Positions 36,761-49,589 of a DNA stretch of 64,000 bases are shown piece after piece; the stretch's first letter is position 1, and every line of letters begins with the position of its first letter. Origin of the DNA: Scortum barcoo. Its lineage: Eukaryota > Chordata > Actinopteri > Centrarchiformes > Terapontidae. The stretch covers positions 7,925,759 to 7,989,758 of the forward strand of contig CM041551.1 of assembly GCA_023238725.1 (NCBI GenBank). Direction: 5' to 3'. The position numbers and the translations under genes were made by a program. Below the pieces are notes generated by a model. The model was not told the DNA's origin and searched no databases. It saw only the letters and a list, made by a program, of their open reading frames with translations.

Positions 36761-38101
36761 CATTTGACTTTATGTTGTATTGGAGGGAAAGTGATTCATC
36801 AGTCATCCCAGTGATGAGATTTCATTTCATGAGTGAAATCTTACCCTCTTTCTCAAGTTGTGACTTTATTTCCTATCTGGAGATCCTAAAATGGCACATC
36901 CCCCTGCTTGTGTTAAAAATATGAACATATATAAAATTAAAAATATGCCTGATGATGAATCATTTTGATTTTGTTGAGCAAGGGTTAAGAAATGGTGGCA
37001 GTGGGCTAAAAATCTGAAAATGTCTTCAGAACAGATGAATCTGTTATTAAAGGATTCAAGATGACTGGGTATGTATTTCTTGAAAACTGACACTTAGCTC
37101 TGTTATTTGAATGTAATGGTAATACAATAGAGGGGCTAGCTGCAGCTATACTGTATGTAAGTGGGAATTTAATGTTTTGTTTTTTTTTGCAGTGTATTAC
37201 ATCTCAGATTATGGACTCAAATTGAGTCACAGGCATTTTTCCAAAGGCCCCAATGCAAAACAGCACGTGGGCCTCTTGTATTGTGAGTGTAAAAATTCAG
37301 AAATAACACCAAGTGAGTGCAGTGATTCATTATCTAAGTGATGATCAATTCACCATGTGGAAACAAGTGAAACCGCCTAATTATGTTGTGCTCAAGTTGA
37401 CCCCTAGTCCCTAAATACTGTCCTATAGTTCATCACTTATGTATGGGGTTCTGAGGGAACTTGTGGGCTCAATAACAAAATCAACAAAATCAACTACCTG
37501 TACCTTTAAAAATCATCAGAACTGCTTCACAGGGGTTTACTCAGGAAAGAGGGAGGTTTGGAAAGTATCATGATTCCCAATCAGCCAGCATAAACTCATT
37601 TTGTACCACTATGGGAAAAAAAAAATGCCTACTTTGACTTTTAGGAAACTGCCCAAACTTCAAATGTGGAACACTTTTTTTTCATACTATCACTGATGTA
37701 CATCCAGGAACTTTAGATGTTCCACTGCAACCTACATGCACAGAACATAAGGCACATGCTTATGTCACTACATGCTGTCAGTGTGTTCTGGGAGATGTGT
37801 AAAAGGAAGTTCGAGTTGCAACAGAGCAGGCGCAAATCCCACTGCACAATCACTACATTTAAATGTTGTGTTTTGTTCAGTGTACAGTATCTCACAGCTC
37901 CTGCCTCTTACTCACTGTACTGTTCAAAGATAGATATGCTAATGCAGAAAGTAGTTGGACTACGCTGGTATTGGAAAACAGCAGCAAAACCATCAGCTCG
38001 GCATATACTGCATCAAACTCTTGCGTGTGTATGTGTGTGTGTGCACGTGTAGATATGGAAAATAGAAGAAGAAAGGAGTTTGGGGTTGCCGTGGCCCACT
38101 T
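36761..38101. other. 1.3 kb single-copy DNA, no supported gene
   Basis: An acceptor-like TTTTTTTTGCAG ends at 37192 and is followed by about 49 codons open in one frame, but donor and frame evidence do not agree. A short TG run lies near 38029-38043. Confidence 0.4.
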
Positions 38102-38141
38102 CTTCTTCTCCTTCTCTTCTGTATTCCCTCTTTCTGCGCAG

Positions 38142-38184
38142 TGCTGTCAGTCTCCCTGGGGTCGGATCAGCGCCGCCGCAATAG
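38142..38184 (+). CDS. weak candidate 43-nt micro-exon
   Basis: About 40 bases of almost pure pyrimidine ending in TTTCTGCGCAG (AG at 38140-38141) form an excellent 3' splice site. After 43 nt the sequence ATAG/GTAGGC gives an acceptable donor. One frame reads CCQSPWGRISAAAI, and the segment is CpG-richer than its surroundings. The length is not a multiple of three, so it would shift frame if skipped. It could equally be a non-coding exon or chance. Confidence 0.15.
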
Positions 38185-39599
38185 GTAGGCCGAGGCTATC
38201 AAAGTACACGTTTTAACTTTTTAAGACTTTGCAGGTTGGCTTTGTTCTCCTTTTCTCTCTGTTGTGCGGGCTCTCCTGGGCCCTGGGTTGGGAAGTCTCT
38301 CTGGGTGCTGGTGAGTGGCTCTGGGCTATTAAAAAAAATGCAGGTTATCTACTGGGAGAAGTGGAGGAGCCTTTCAAATTGAAGCGAGAGCTCACGACCA
38401 AAGACGGAGTTTCGAGGGGAAGGTGGGGAGGGGAGGGTGATGGTTTCAATGATGAGCATGCATGTACATATACACAAGGGACTATGGGTGTATATAATCA
38501 TCATTAAAAGTCAGCTGTATTTCCACTTTTGCATGTTTTGCAAACCACAACCCCACCCCACCGCCACCCTGCTCTACCGTGTGAATGCGCTCACACATAC
38601 ATGCATTCACACAAACACACACAGACACCCGCCTCATCACCCCCCCTCCCTCCACGCACACATCTGCTGCATCCACTACCACAACCACCACCACGTCTCC
38701 CACCAAAAAAAAAAAAACCCCGAGCTCAAAGCCTTTGGGATGATTTGATTAGCAATGATATCTGAAAACGGCCTCATCGTGCTAACAAGATTAAGCTGAG
38801 GCCCTGTCTGTTTTCAGTGCTGGAAATTTGCTAGGTGATTAAAACTGGCTCTCTCTGCTGGAACAGGAGCCTTAGCCGGCTAGTGGGACCGTTGCCAGGT
38901 AACAAGACATGACTGCTGTTTTGATGTGGCTACATGCGCAAGGGGCTAAAGCTACAGTAGGCTTGTTGGAGATAAAGTGGAAAACCTCTGTCCCTGGCCA
39001 GGCAACAGAGAAAGTGAAAAACCCTCTCATGCACAGAGCAGTGCAGCTATCTACTCGAGAAACATAGCAGCAAAAGGCTCCTTTAAAGCTCTGTGATCAT
39101 CAGGAAACATACTACAGCAAACAAACTAACTTTCAAACATGGACACTAAAAAATCTTAGTTATTATTTTTATTATGGGGATAATTAACAGAGTTTGAATT
39201 GATATAACAGACGTATCCCTGTAGAGTTTTTCTAAATAGATACATTTAGTAGCTATGTATAACCTCTGATGTCTTAGATATCTGGTTTATCAAAAATGAA
39301 TGCAGATTTTTGACGTCTGCAGAGTCAGTTTTCAGCATCAAAATAACAATGTTGTTATGTTTTATTATTTTAATGTTTGCTCTCATGGATAATATTATTT
39401 TAGATGACATACTGCACAAAAATGGGTACATTCTGGTTGGCTCTTGCCCTGACCGCTGCAACAGAAACTTAGGGTGATAGCAAATATTAAATTAAACCAA
39501 GTTTCGCTGTGCTGTGAAGTTATATTTCTGCCTCAAAGTGTGTTTCACTGCACTATTCCATGTGAAGGGAGTCAAGCTGCAGAATCTCCAACTTTCGGT
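38185..39599. other. single-copy DNA with CA and poly-A patches
   Basis: CA-rich imperfect sequence at about 38590-38665 and a run of A at about 38705-38716. Otherwise single-copy DNA with no supported exon. Confidence 0.45.
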
Positions 39600-40674
39600 T
39601 TACCATATAGGAGGGGTATTAATTCTTCACTCCAACACTGTATTTATTCAATTGGATTATGTATGCATGGAAGGCCTAATGAGGGCTTAAAAATGCAATT
39701 ATTGCTTAAGCAAAAAATGTGACTTTTTTGATAAATGTTTCTATTACCTAATAAATGGAGAATCAACAGACTTCGGAAACTGCTTTATTCAGGGCTTGAA
39801 ATTAGCCCATCAATCATTTGCAGAGTTTGTTAACTATTTCTCTCCTTCTCGCCTCCTTTTTCTATTGCCCCATCCTCGGAGGTCTGGCAATATACAGAGA
39901 AAAAGGAGATGGAGAGAATAAGAAAGAGGACAAATTGCATTTGATAACCCCGAATAAAAAAACAACCAGGGAAAAAAATCATCCCGGTTGGGACAAAAAG
40001 AAAATACTTACATGCAGAGTATCATATCCCTTAACGATTGGACTATGATAATGAAGTGCATTTATAATTCATAAGGTCTATAGGCACAGGTCAGTGGCGC
40101 GATGTGAGCAAGGTTAATCAGAAGCACTGGGGTCATGGAGCGCCAAAAGGTCATCCTGATTTTTTATGAGCATATTGATTATGTTTTCAGAACAATGAAT
40201 ATCACATTGTGGCATATGTGTGTGTTATTGTATTGATTTGGTGAGTTCTCATCCATATGTGGCCTGCAAATATCAAATTGACCCCAATAAATACAATATT
40301 CAGGAAAGTCATTCAATGGCTTGAAAACCCACCAATGGGAGTGGATCAGTGTAAAATCATCTCCCGCGGTTTAACTTTCAGAATTGTAGAAAAACTTCCA
40401 GCTAGTTTAACTTAGAGATAGAATACAAACGAGGGAGCGTGACACACATAAATTGTTGCCTTTCCTGAATTTTAATTTCACCATTGTGTGATCTATTAGT
40501 GTACAGTTAAACCAAATGAAAGGCATATTAATTGTTGCAAGAGACAATATCTCTTCTCTGAGTAATGGAAAATAAAATTATGCCCAAATGCACCGTAATT
40601 CCTCCTGGATTTTTCCTTTTTTCAAGCAAAGGTCATAGAGTCATCTGGTGAATAAACCTCCATCTACTGGTTGT

Positions 40675-40678
<4 letters not shown>
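39600..40678. promoter_or_regulatory. candidate conserved non-coding stretch
   Basis: About 1 kb of repeat-free DNA with many homeodomain-type cores, e.g. TATTAATTCTTC near 39617, TTTATAATTCATAAGG near 40059, GGTTAATCAG near 40112 and TATTGATTATG near 40172. The minus-strand and plus-strand frames here are short and unlike proteins. Confidence 0.28.

Positions 40679-40723
<45 letters not shown>
40679..40723. repeat. compound CT-CA microsatellite
   Basis: About 14 CT units pass directly into about nine CA units. Confidence 0.95.
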
Positions 40724-40959
40724 GACACAGCAGGTGTGATAGGAACCACACCTGAGGGAGAGCGGGGGGTTTTGAATACAGACATACAGCACCTCCATTC
40801 TGCCCGTTATCACTTATGTCAGTCAGTTCAGCTTAGCTTCTATCTCTCGGCAGGTACAGTAATCTGAGCTATGCGAGAGAGTCCGGGACGCATCTGTGGA
40901 GCGAAAAAGCAAAAAAACAAACAAAGAAAACAATAAGGCCATTTCATTTTATTACTTCA

Positions 40960-41300
40960 TCCAATCTAAATGAATGGCAAGTGGCTGTTCTTGTCAGAGT
41001 TGATTGGGAAAATGTTGCGATACGGGCGATGGTGACATGGGACAGACAACATGAATGCATACACGCCCTGCTGTACATCAATTCAAACGCAGGCGAAGGG
41101 AATATTCAAAATATTCATGGAATGTTCAGAGCTATTTCAGCGAGGGATCACACAATATTACCTCCACACGGTGATAAGATAAGGTATTTTTCATATTTCC
41201 ATGTATTTTCATTCATTTTCTCATTTTGGGGAAGGAGGAGGAAGCGTTTGGCCCCGGGCAAGATTAATAAGCATTTAAAACGGTTTCACTGCTAACCGGC
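40960..41300. promoter_or_regulatory. candidate conserved non-coding element
   Basis: Repeat-free, with ATATTCAAAATATTCATGG near 41102 and GTGATAAGATAAGG near 41170 (paired GATA-type sites). A 104-codon frame crosses it, but it shows no recognised domain or splice boundary. Confidence 0.27.
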
Positions 41301-41999
41301 AAATCACAGTGTGTGTTTCAGAGTATTGTTCACTACTGAGTGGCCATGAATGACATAAATAGATTGCCCTGGTATACCTCACCAGCAAGCTATTGAAGGC
41401 AGGAACAAATAAATAAACAAAGCACAGGCACCTATATTTCACACGTACGTCCATGCAAATGCAGTGTGGCTATCACATACACATAGGCAGAAAATATGCA
41501 CCTAGCACACAATAACCAACACATATATTCCATCTCCCATCTGAGCTATAATTAAATGAAAACTTGCCTTCCGGTGGCTTTTTTTTCCCCTCAAAAGACA
41601 GAATTCAAAACACTTAACCCCTATTAGATACCAATTGACAACAGAACCTAAAATGGTTGCTGCAGCCGTTGGCTAAGACCAAGTTAGTGTCAATAGCTGG
41701 CTGGAAGCCTGTGTATGTGGCTACAGACTGGCCCCCGCCTCAACCAACCTTCCTCCCACCAGCAACATGAATAACATGAATAACTATACACATATACCAT
41801 CTAAAGGAATCCAGAGATGGACGCAAAAACACACATTCCCAGGCACCTACTGTGTATATGCATGGGCACACACACACAGGCAAAAACTTGTGCCCAAGCA
41901 TTACAACTGTAAAGTGGTTTAATGGCTGATGTTCAAACAAGCAAGCGCAGCCGCCATAATTGAAGCCCTCCCCAAATTGTGTTTTTATTTTGCTCCCCA
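41301..41999. other. single-copy DNA, no gene seen
   Basis: Contains an octamer ATGCAAAT at 41453-41460 and a short CA run near 41868. Nothing else is supported. Confidence 0.4.
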
Positions 42000-42270
42000 G
42001 TTCTGAAATATAATCAGTTTGCCTAATTTTATTGCATTTCCTAATGATGCTCGCCCAGAGCAATTGTTCTGTGTGTTCCTTAGCAAACAGCGCGTGTCAG
42101 CTCACTGAGATTAATCTTGATTACTTTAGCCCTTGATGAAGTAGGCTACAATAATGCTTTAATTGGGGAATATTACCACATAGAGAAAAAACGGTGATAG
42201 ATAGACCAGGAGATGGATGTTTGACTCCAAACTGCACTAATTGTAATGCTGTTTGGAGTGATTAACTTTG
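42000..42270. promoter_or_regulatory. candidate conserved non-coding element with GATTAATC palindrome
   Basis: Repeat-free segment with the palindrome GATTAATC at 42109-42116 followed by TTGATTACTTTAGC, the type of paired site bound by OTX/PITX-class homeodomains. TGCTTTAATTGG follows near 42153. Confidence 0.3.
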
Positions 42271-43945
42271 GATGGATCAGTGGCTGTGGCGGAAGGCAGA
42301 ACACAAACAACAAATAGGGAACCACATCCGTGACTGTAGTGTGCTGCAGTCATTGATGTTGTTTTCTCACTGTGGCACTGACAAAAATGATGACTCAGAT
42401 TTTATTGTCAAGACAAAGAGAGCGTCCTATAAAATGTCTAATGCACAGACTGCATTTTCACCAAATGATTTTTCTTACTCCTTTTACATGTTTTCAGTTG
42501 TTTAATCTGGTATAAAAATGTTTTATAAAATGGTAGAATAACCTCTGTGACTTTTGCTTCCCCACATTCCCCACATAATGTAGCCTCGAGCTGCTGGGCT
42601 ACACAGGTCTGGTAAACCCATTAACTCCACACCTTTTTTTTTCCTTTTCAGTCTTCTAGTCTTCAGCCCCAACAAACACTACCTCAAATGATGTCACTTG
42701 CACTTGCATATTTATGTTTGGCTGTAATCACTCTACAGAACTACATATGCTTATTACAAGTGTTATAGCAACACATTGAGCCCTATTCATATGTGCACAA
42801 GGTCGCAGAGAAATGAGAGACCTGCTCTGAGATCTGCTCTCTCACAGGTGGCAGCTAGTGGGCACTGACTTGAACATATGAAGGGCTCTGACAGACTGGT
42901 TGAAGCAGTCAGCGGGGCACCTACAGAGGAGAAGTTCTCATACTGTTGTTTGCAAGTCACACGTGAGCAAAGAATATTTTTGCAAGTTGCACCTTGTGTT
43001 TTTGGGTCATACCCAGGACCAGATTAGAAATGCATGCTCTTAGATTAAGTTCCTTGTTGTGCACAAGAGTTTTCAGAGAGAGATCTGCAGACCAAATTAG
43101 CATCACTAACACTTCTAAAGCTTCTTACTCTCTCTGTCTCAAAAACAAAGTCAATAGCTTCTTTTAAGAACTAAACGAGCTCCTGGTTTAGGGATCAAAT
43201 TCAGGACTATCCTCATTACCTGAACCTGGAATATAATGAAGCCACCACCACCCACAAAAAGAAAAGGAAAAAAAAAAAGGTTCAAGGCCTGTCACGTCAC
43301 TACATATGGAGACTACAGTACACACCCTGGGGGCAACACCCAATTCTGCTCATGCAGCTCTCCTGCTATTCTGCCCTATCTTCACTTGTGCAGTATTGTA
43401 CGTGACACTGGTGGGTGCACACACACACTGTACAGTAAAGTGCATCACATGGTCGGGACAGTTGTCTTACGAGGTGTCGTATGCTGACTGGACATATGCT
43501 GACCCCTTCCGATTTTTTTTGTGCTGACTTCCTCGTTGGTGCCTCTTTGTGTCACGACTTTGTGCTGAGTTTTGTTTAGCGGGGGGGAGAGGGGGGGGGT
43601 GCTTGTAGTGTGTGTAGGGTACCAGAGAATGTTCCTTGTGTGTTCTTGTTTAGGACAATGCCAGTGAGCAGTGTATTTTTTGGTTTGCGTGTTGGATTTT
43701 TTGGTCTTGCTGGCAAAAATAAAGACAGGAAGCTGTGACCAAGCCATGCGAGAGTACACAAATTGACCCACAAAAACTCTTGCACACACACTCACTTGTT
43801 GAGCGCATGAATCAACACACCCCGGCCATAAAAAACAGCATGTGTGTCTGTTTTTTTGCACACACTGCAGTCCTTTCACTCCCAGCTCAATCTCTATTCA
43901 GTCCACGTGAGTGACACCTGACAGAATGTGTGTGACTACAGTTAA
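42271..43945. other. 1.7 kb single-copy DNA, no gene seen
   Basis: A G-rich run lies at about 43580-43600 and an A-rich run near 43265. Several frames up to 144 codons lack recognisable domains and overlap each other on both strands. Confidence 0.45.
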
Positions 43946-44155
43946 AAGTAAACACACACACACACACTCACACCTCCAGAGAGCTTGTCACCTGCTCACG
44001 CCAGGCGAGCTGAGGAGAAGAATCTGGGATGGGCGATGGGGGAATGGGGCCAACAGCCTAAGCGTGTGGACATTGGTGCTGTCTCGTGAAGGTGTGAATC
44101 TGTCATTATAGAACATCACAGCTCACACACACACAAACACACACACACGCATCTG
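43946..44155. repeat. two CA microsatellites
   Basis: CA runs at about 43951-43968 and 44126-44150 with single-copy DNA between. Confidence 0.85.
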
Positions 44156-44549
44156 GACATTCTCTGGCACGGCATGTGGATTCACACACAGGCACCCTCA
44201 CTGACATGTTCTCAGTGTTCTCCAGGAGTGATCCTGGAGGCCTCGCATGGAAAAATATCCACAAATATGAGCATGTCAGGCATATATCTTTGTGTACACA
44301 CGAACACACTCCAGTACACCCACCACACCACAGTCCTTGGTTAGGACTGTGAGGTCACCCACAGTAAAAGTCTACTGTTCATTATGCCACGTCAAATCCT
44401 GCTGCAGTGTGGCGGTGCATGTCAAAAAGGCCTTTCTCTGAGAAGCCTGACAAGATGCAAAAGGATCAGTCACGCTGTACCGGAAAGATAACGTCACCAG
44501 AATGTGTTACGACATATTGAGGGGGGAGAATAAAACTGTGACACGTTCC

Positions 44550-44930
44550 ACAAAAGCCGCGCTTAAAACAGGAGCCATACAGTTATTTGGTGATATTAAT
44601 GTATGGCGACAACTAGCAAAAAAAAATCAATAAAATTTTTTATGACATCTCCATCTCCCCTGGCCGGCGTGTCTGTAAGACTATTCAAATGGGAGCAATG
44701 ATGATAAGGTTTGGCCAAGGCTTCTATAAAGGAGGGGGGAATGGAAGACAAGGATGATAGAGGGCCCCCAGATAGCTCCCTTCAGGCTGTCTGCGGTGCC
44801 ATAAGCTATTGTTTTATTTCTCATTTTGTGGATGTAATCAGAAGAACAAATACAGTATGTAGTTGGTAGGGGGGATCTGAGGGTTATCCCCGTCTCTGAA
44901 ATCATGTAGTACATAATCTACATACTGTAT
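44550..44930. promoter_or_regulatory. candidate conserved non-coding element
   Basis: Repeat-free DNA with GGTGATATTAATGTATGG near 44590, ATCAATAAAATTTTTTATG near 44627 and CAATGATGATAAGG near 44697. No coding signal. Confidence 0.25.
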
Positions 44931-45043
44931 GCTACAGAGGAATTATAGAAAAATGTGTCATCTTGGATCTGTGAGAAAATGGCCAGAGGTTAAACTTGAA
45001 TGTTATTCTGGAAGTGCAAGCTGTGAAATCCATGCCACAACAT

Positions 45044-45070
45044 ACATATATACACATACATACATACATA

Positions 45071-45106
<36 letters not shown>

Positions 45107-45166
45107 TGTATGTGTATGTATGTATGTATGTATGTATGTATGTATGTGTGTGTGTATATCTATATA

Positions 45167-45252
<86 letters not shown>

Positions 45253-45276
45253 TAATAGAGACAATGCAAGAATGGG

Positions 45277-45355
<79 letters not shown>

Positions 45356-45387
45356 AATACAATAATAGAGACAATGCAAGAATGGGA
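45044..45387. repeat. complex TACA/TATG/TG/TA microsatellite with internal duplication
   Basis: In order: TACA units (about 45044-45078), TATG units (about 45079-45150), TA (about 45167-45241), TAAA units, a unique spacer, TA, TG (about 45299-45333), TA, then the spacer again. The 27-base spacer beginning AATAATAGAGACAATGCAAG is identical at 45251-45277 and 45361-45387, a 110-base period. All frames over it are repeat translations. Confidence 0.95.
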
Positions 45388-45879
45388 AATCATATCTGAA
45401 ACTCACAAAATTTTAGATGTCAGAGAGAAGTAGAATAAATTAACATTTTGGGTAGCCATGTTTGGTTTAAAGCTCTTACTGAGTGCACTCATGCTGGATA
45501 TGGACAATTTACTTAACTGCATGTTTCCTTAATCTATGGGTAAACAGTTCAAGTGCACTTGCTTAATGCATTTTGCCATAGTATGCCCACTTGCTGCTCT
45601 TCGAGTGTGGTTTTTCTCGCAGAATTAGAGTGGATTTTGTTCTAATCTTCTGGGTTTACTCCGCGTACAGTCCAACTGCAGCTTCGGCTTACAGGAATTT
45701 TTGACAGTTGACAGTCACCCCTGGTTGTCTTGTTAGAGCTCAGCAAAGCAAGCCCAAACACACACAAACACACTCACATACACACACTCACACATAGAAG
45801 AGGAAGGAGAGCCAACTGTACACTAAATAAACCTGCTTGTCATAATAATGATGAGAGCCGACTCCATTATGTTCTTTTG
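45388..45879. other. single-copy DNA with a CA-rich patch
   Basis: CA-rich imperfect sequence near 45755-45797; otherwise no gene or repeat. Confidence 0.4.
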
Positions 45880-46280
45880 AGTTTATTTCTCTGATTTACT
45901 GCAGTCAAAGCGACGCGTGCCTGGGACGGTCTCCAAGGTTGCTGTCAGGGGGAATTTAATGTCCTTGGCTTTAGCGTCTTTCTGGGAGCCTGTCACATCG
46001 GCTCAGCGCTGACTGGCATACCAGCCGGGACCTCTGGCATTGTGAATATTAATAGAATATTGATACCGCCAAAACACTGCGGTGGGATTCTCATGTCTTC
46101 TACCCCTTTCCCTCTCTCCAGGACTTTACCCCCCTTTTTCCTTCCTCTCTCTATATGTTTGTGCTCATCTTTCTTCCTAATTTGATGAAACCTTACACTT
46201 CTATGATTATGCAAAAACCCAATTAATTACTGCATTTGCTGCCTTCACTTTATCATTAAATTAATTAGTAATTAAATAAA
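45880..46280. promoter_or_regulatory. candidate conserved non-coding element
   Basis: Repeat-free, balanced sequence including TGAATATTAATAGAATATTG near 46041 and CCCAATTAATTACTGC near 46218, ending in an A/T-rich ATTAATTAGTAATTA patch. No convincing frame. Confidence 0.28.
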
Positions 46281-47369
46281 AAAAAATTACGGGTGTGTTT
46301 AATGCTTCAATCATCAGCAGAAAATGCTGTGGTCAGTGGGAGTTCACTGGTTGAAAGCAATGTGGATGAGACCATTTACTCACCATTTACTCATACACAC
46401 CACCACCACATCTGTCACAGCAGTTGCATAAAGCACACTATGCATGTACCTTCATGTGGACGTTTCTTAGAAGCAATGACTCAGCCACAAAGAAACTGGG
46501 AGCTCATCCAACTATCTCTATTCATGTTTCCCCCAGTGCTGTTACACCAACCAGTACTGGCATGACCACAAGTGCTTTAAACCCTTCTCATAATATTACT
46601 TAACTGATGCTGGTTTCCTTTCCCAGGCTCATTGTGGATGCCATAAAGGGGTAGTAAAGTGTGGGAGTATTTAAACGCCATATGCTGCAGTGAGAAATTC
46701 AACTGCCAAAATACATATAGTGAACAGAAATGTCAGTTTGTTATGTGATTTTTCACATGCCCAGTTCCCAATGTATGAGCACTAAAATTTCAATCAATCA
46801 AGGCCCCACCTGGTTTCAAATCTTTAGTATTTCTCTATAACATTTCCTGAGTAAATTACCAGCAATGAAATAAACCTTATTAAGTATTATTTTCTGAAAT
46901 TTCAACATTAAAAACCTTTGCCTGTTCTGCTTCATCGTGTGCATTTCTGTTTTTTTTTAAATAAAATTTTTAGGCAATATTAGTCAATGATCACACAACT
47001 GTAATCACAGCCACATTGGGGCATAGAAATAGGTAACATCACCTTTTTTTAACTAAGCGCTGCCCTCCTCAAATCTGTATATACAAAAAGAAAAGTCTCA
47101 TGGAATTTTTTTTTTTTTTTTTTTTTTCACAAATGTGTTCATGTAGGATCCCACTCTTACTCAGTTTACTGAGAACTGGTTTTTCGGGCCTTTAAGTGGC
47201 TTTTTGGACCATAAGTATGAAACTCAAACTTTGAAAATATAGTTACTCTGAGGCAAACAACTTCACTGTATCCCCTTATAATTTTGAGCCACATGACAAA
47301 TTCTAACATATTTAATCACAAGGGGCATTGATTTTGATGTAAACATAATTATCAAAGAGCGTCAGACTA
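46281..47369. other. 1.1 kb single-copy DNA, no gene seen
   Basis: AT-rich, with a 22-base T run at 47106-47127. An acceptor-like TTCCTTTCCCAG ends near 46627 with no supported exon behind it. Confidence 0.4.
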
Positions 47370-47824
47370 AATTGGCCTGACAAGATAGAGAGTTCATTAT
47401 CAGCCAAAACACTTGGGAGTGTGTTACTCTAATTAATTTTCTATAATGAACCCGATGTTTTTGTTAAGCTCAGAAATACCTCAATGACACATTGTTTACT
47501 GGGAGCCCTCGGCCCAGCTCCACTGGGTTTTGCTTGCTTGCCGGCTTATGTATTGCGGTATCCTGGTGCACATTCATGTTTTATCAGCAGTTCTGAAAGT
47601 GCGAGTTAATTTAATAATGAATTCGAAAAATCTGACATCATGTAACAGGATATTATGACCAAAAAAAATAAAAGATTCGCTAAGGTTATTGTACTCAATA
47701 ACTAATAGCAATACTTCAAAAAAGTGGAAGTGAAAGCCTTAATTTAAGGCCTTGGATCGTCTTTCACCTCTTCCCTTTTGGTCAATTCAGCACTGTCCCC
47801 TTGCTGCATGCACTCTCACTTACC

Positions 47825-47838
47825 GCACCAGGTGGCGT
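47825..47838 (+). promoter_or_regulatory. CTCF-like motif
   Basis: GCACCAGGTGGCGT matches CCASYAGRKGGCRS at 12 of 14 positions, missing only the two outermost bases, so the CACCAGGTGGCG heart is intact. It lies inside the enhancer-like cluster. Occupancy is not shown. Confidence 0.42.
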
Positions 47839-49589
47839 TGGCATCAGAAACCATTTTCAATAATTGATTCCGCACTCTAATTGAACAGCACGACTGAACG
47901 ACATAGCTCATTACTTTACTCATTAGTTAATTATCGGAGAAGTAGGACAAGTCAATAAAAGTGAAGGCAGTAAATTCCGATACTAATTAGCCGCGCTTCC
48001 TTCAAGACATATTTAAAGGCAGATTAGTTACCTGAATGTCCCGCGACGGGATAGGAGGGGGCTGGTTGGTGCTGGTGGTGGTGGTGTGGTGGCTGTAGGG
48101 GGAGGGTGGCACGCAGGAGTGTTGGCTAAGGTTAGCTGCTTGATATCATTAAAGTGGGAGAGATCGTAGTTACAGCAATGTGATGGCTTTTCAACCACAC
48201 GGGGATTCGAGGGAAGAGAAGTTAGGAGTGGGAAATTAGTGCAGGGACAAATCTGAAAGGCCCAAAAATTACGGAATTTGCTGTTTTCCTTTTTGTCAAA
48301 GTTAGTTTGTGTTACCATTCATCAGTTTTTATTCATCTCTCTTTTTTTAAGTAAATAAATGAACGACGTAAAGTGACAGGTAAAAATGCAATACTTCATG
48401 TCCACAAATACGTTTTAAAAATGTTTGTCGGCTAGGTAAATAAATCAGTAAATAAATGAGCAAAAACAAAATATGATGAAAGACACAGTAAAGAAGCATA
48501 TAAAACTGCAATATCCCTTGTGATTACAAGCTGTACGGGACAATATAATTATGTGTGACTCGTCAGTAATATCAACTGGGATTGTGTCTTTGACATATTG
48601 CCCCAGATTGATTAATGGGGAGAATTGATTAAAACAATTTATTCCCTTTCATTATGAGCCTCTCTGCCTCTATTTGTTTTCTTGGCTAACGCTGCCGATA
48701 ATAACCGTGTGACATATTGGGCCCACTGTGAATAGCCGTGACTGGGTTCACGCACTCTTAACAGGGGGGATTTGCAACAGTAGCGCAGATGCCCCGTCAG
48801 CCAATCACGAGGCAGGAGAGAGGGCCGGGCGAAGCGGGCGCCTGTCTCTTTTTCACATGCAAATGCTACAATGTGATAATAAACACCTGACATGGAGCAT
48901 GACTGAATTATCCTGCCTGTTTAATCAAAGGCTCTCCTTATTGCGGCTCCCAACCCCCTGTCACCTTCCTCTTTCTGTTCTATTTCATCATCCTCTCCTT
49001 CCTTTGTTTCTCTCCATTTATATTTCCCTCCACATACCTGTCGATACTTTTCTCTCCTCACTTTCTCTCTCTCTTTTCTGCACATCCACTCCCTGGCCTG
49101 TTAATTTCTCTCCCCTCCCTCCCTCCGCTTCTATCACTCAGCTGTTTTCACAGTCATACATTATCACTTTTTCCGTCAATTGGCTTTAACCGTGCTAAGT
49201 TTTGTGAAGAACCATTGGCGGGGGCCCCTTGGGGACGAGGAAATGACAGAAGGCGGCCTTTATTTACCTCTGCGGCCCCTACCGTGTCGTCTGCTTAATC
49301 ATGTGGCTAATCGACAACACTGTCTCCCCGCTCGCCCGCACCCGGACAATGGGGAACCTCATTCATATTTAATACAATGGAGTGTTTAAGTCATTGCACG
49401 CGTCTGAGGAGGAGGATATTGTGTTTCATTGTGAAGGGCTCCACAGGGACCTCCTCCCTGCCCACCCAGACCTCCCTATCTGCCCTCCTCCTCCCAACTA
49501 GCATATGCTTGGCACTTCTGGTGTTAAGCAGGCGGGACCCGGCCAGTGCAGCTGGCTGGACGCAAGGGCCCCGGCCTGGTATCAAAGCC

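Noticed and set aside
37193..37345. Possible exon after TTTTTTTTGCAG
   Set aside because: One frame is open for about 49 codons, but no donor fits that frame well. The donor-like GTGAGTG appears mid-frame, and the poly-T could produce the acceptor by chance.
39690..39720. TTATTGCTTAAG, the start of the miR-137 sequence
   Set aside because: Only 12 bases match, the sequence then diverges, and no precursor hairpin is present.
44929..45406. Open frames up to 138 codons on both strands
   Set aside because: They translate TATG, TG and TA microsatellites.
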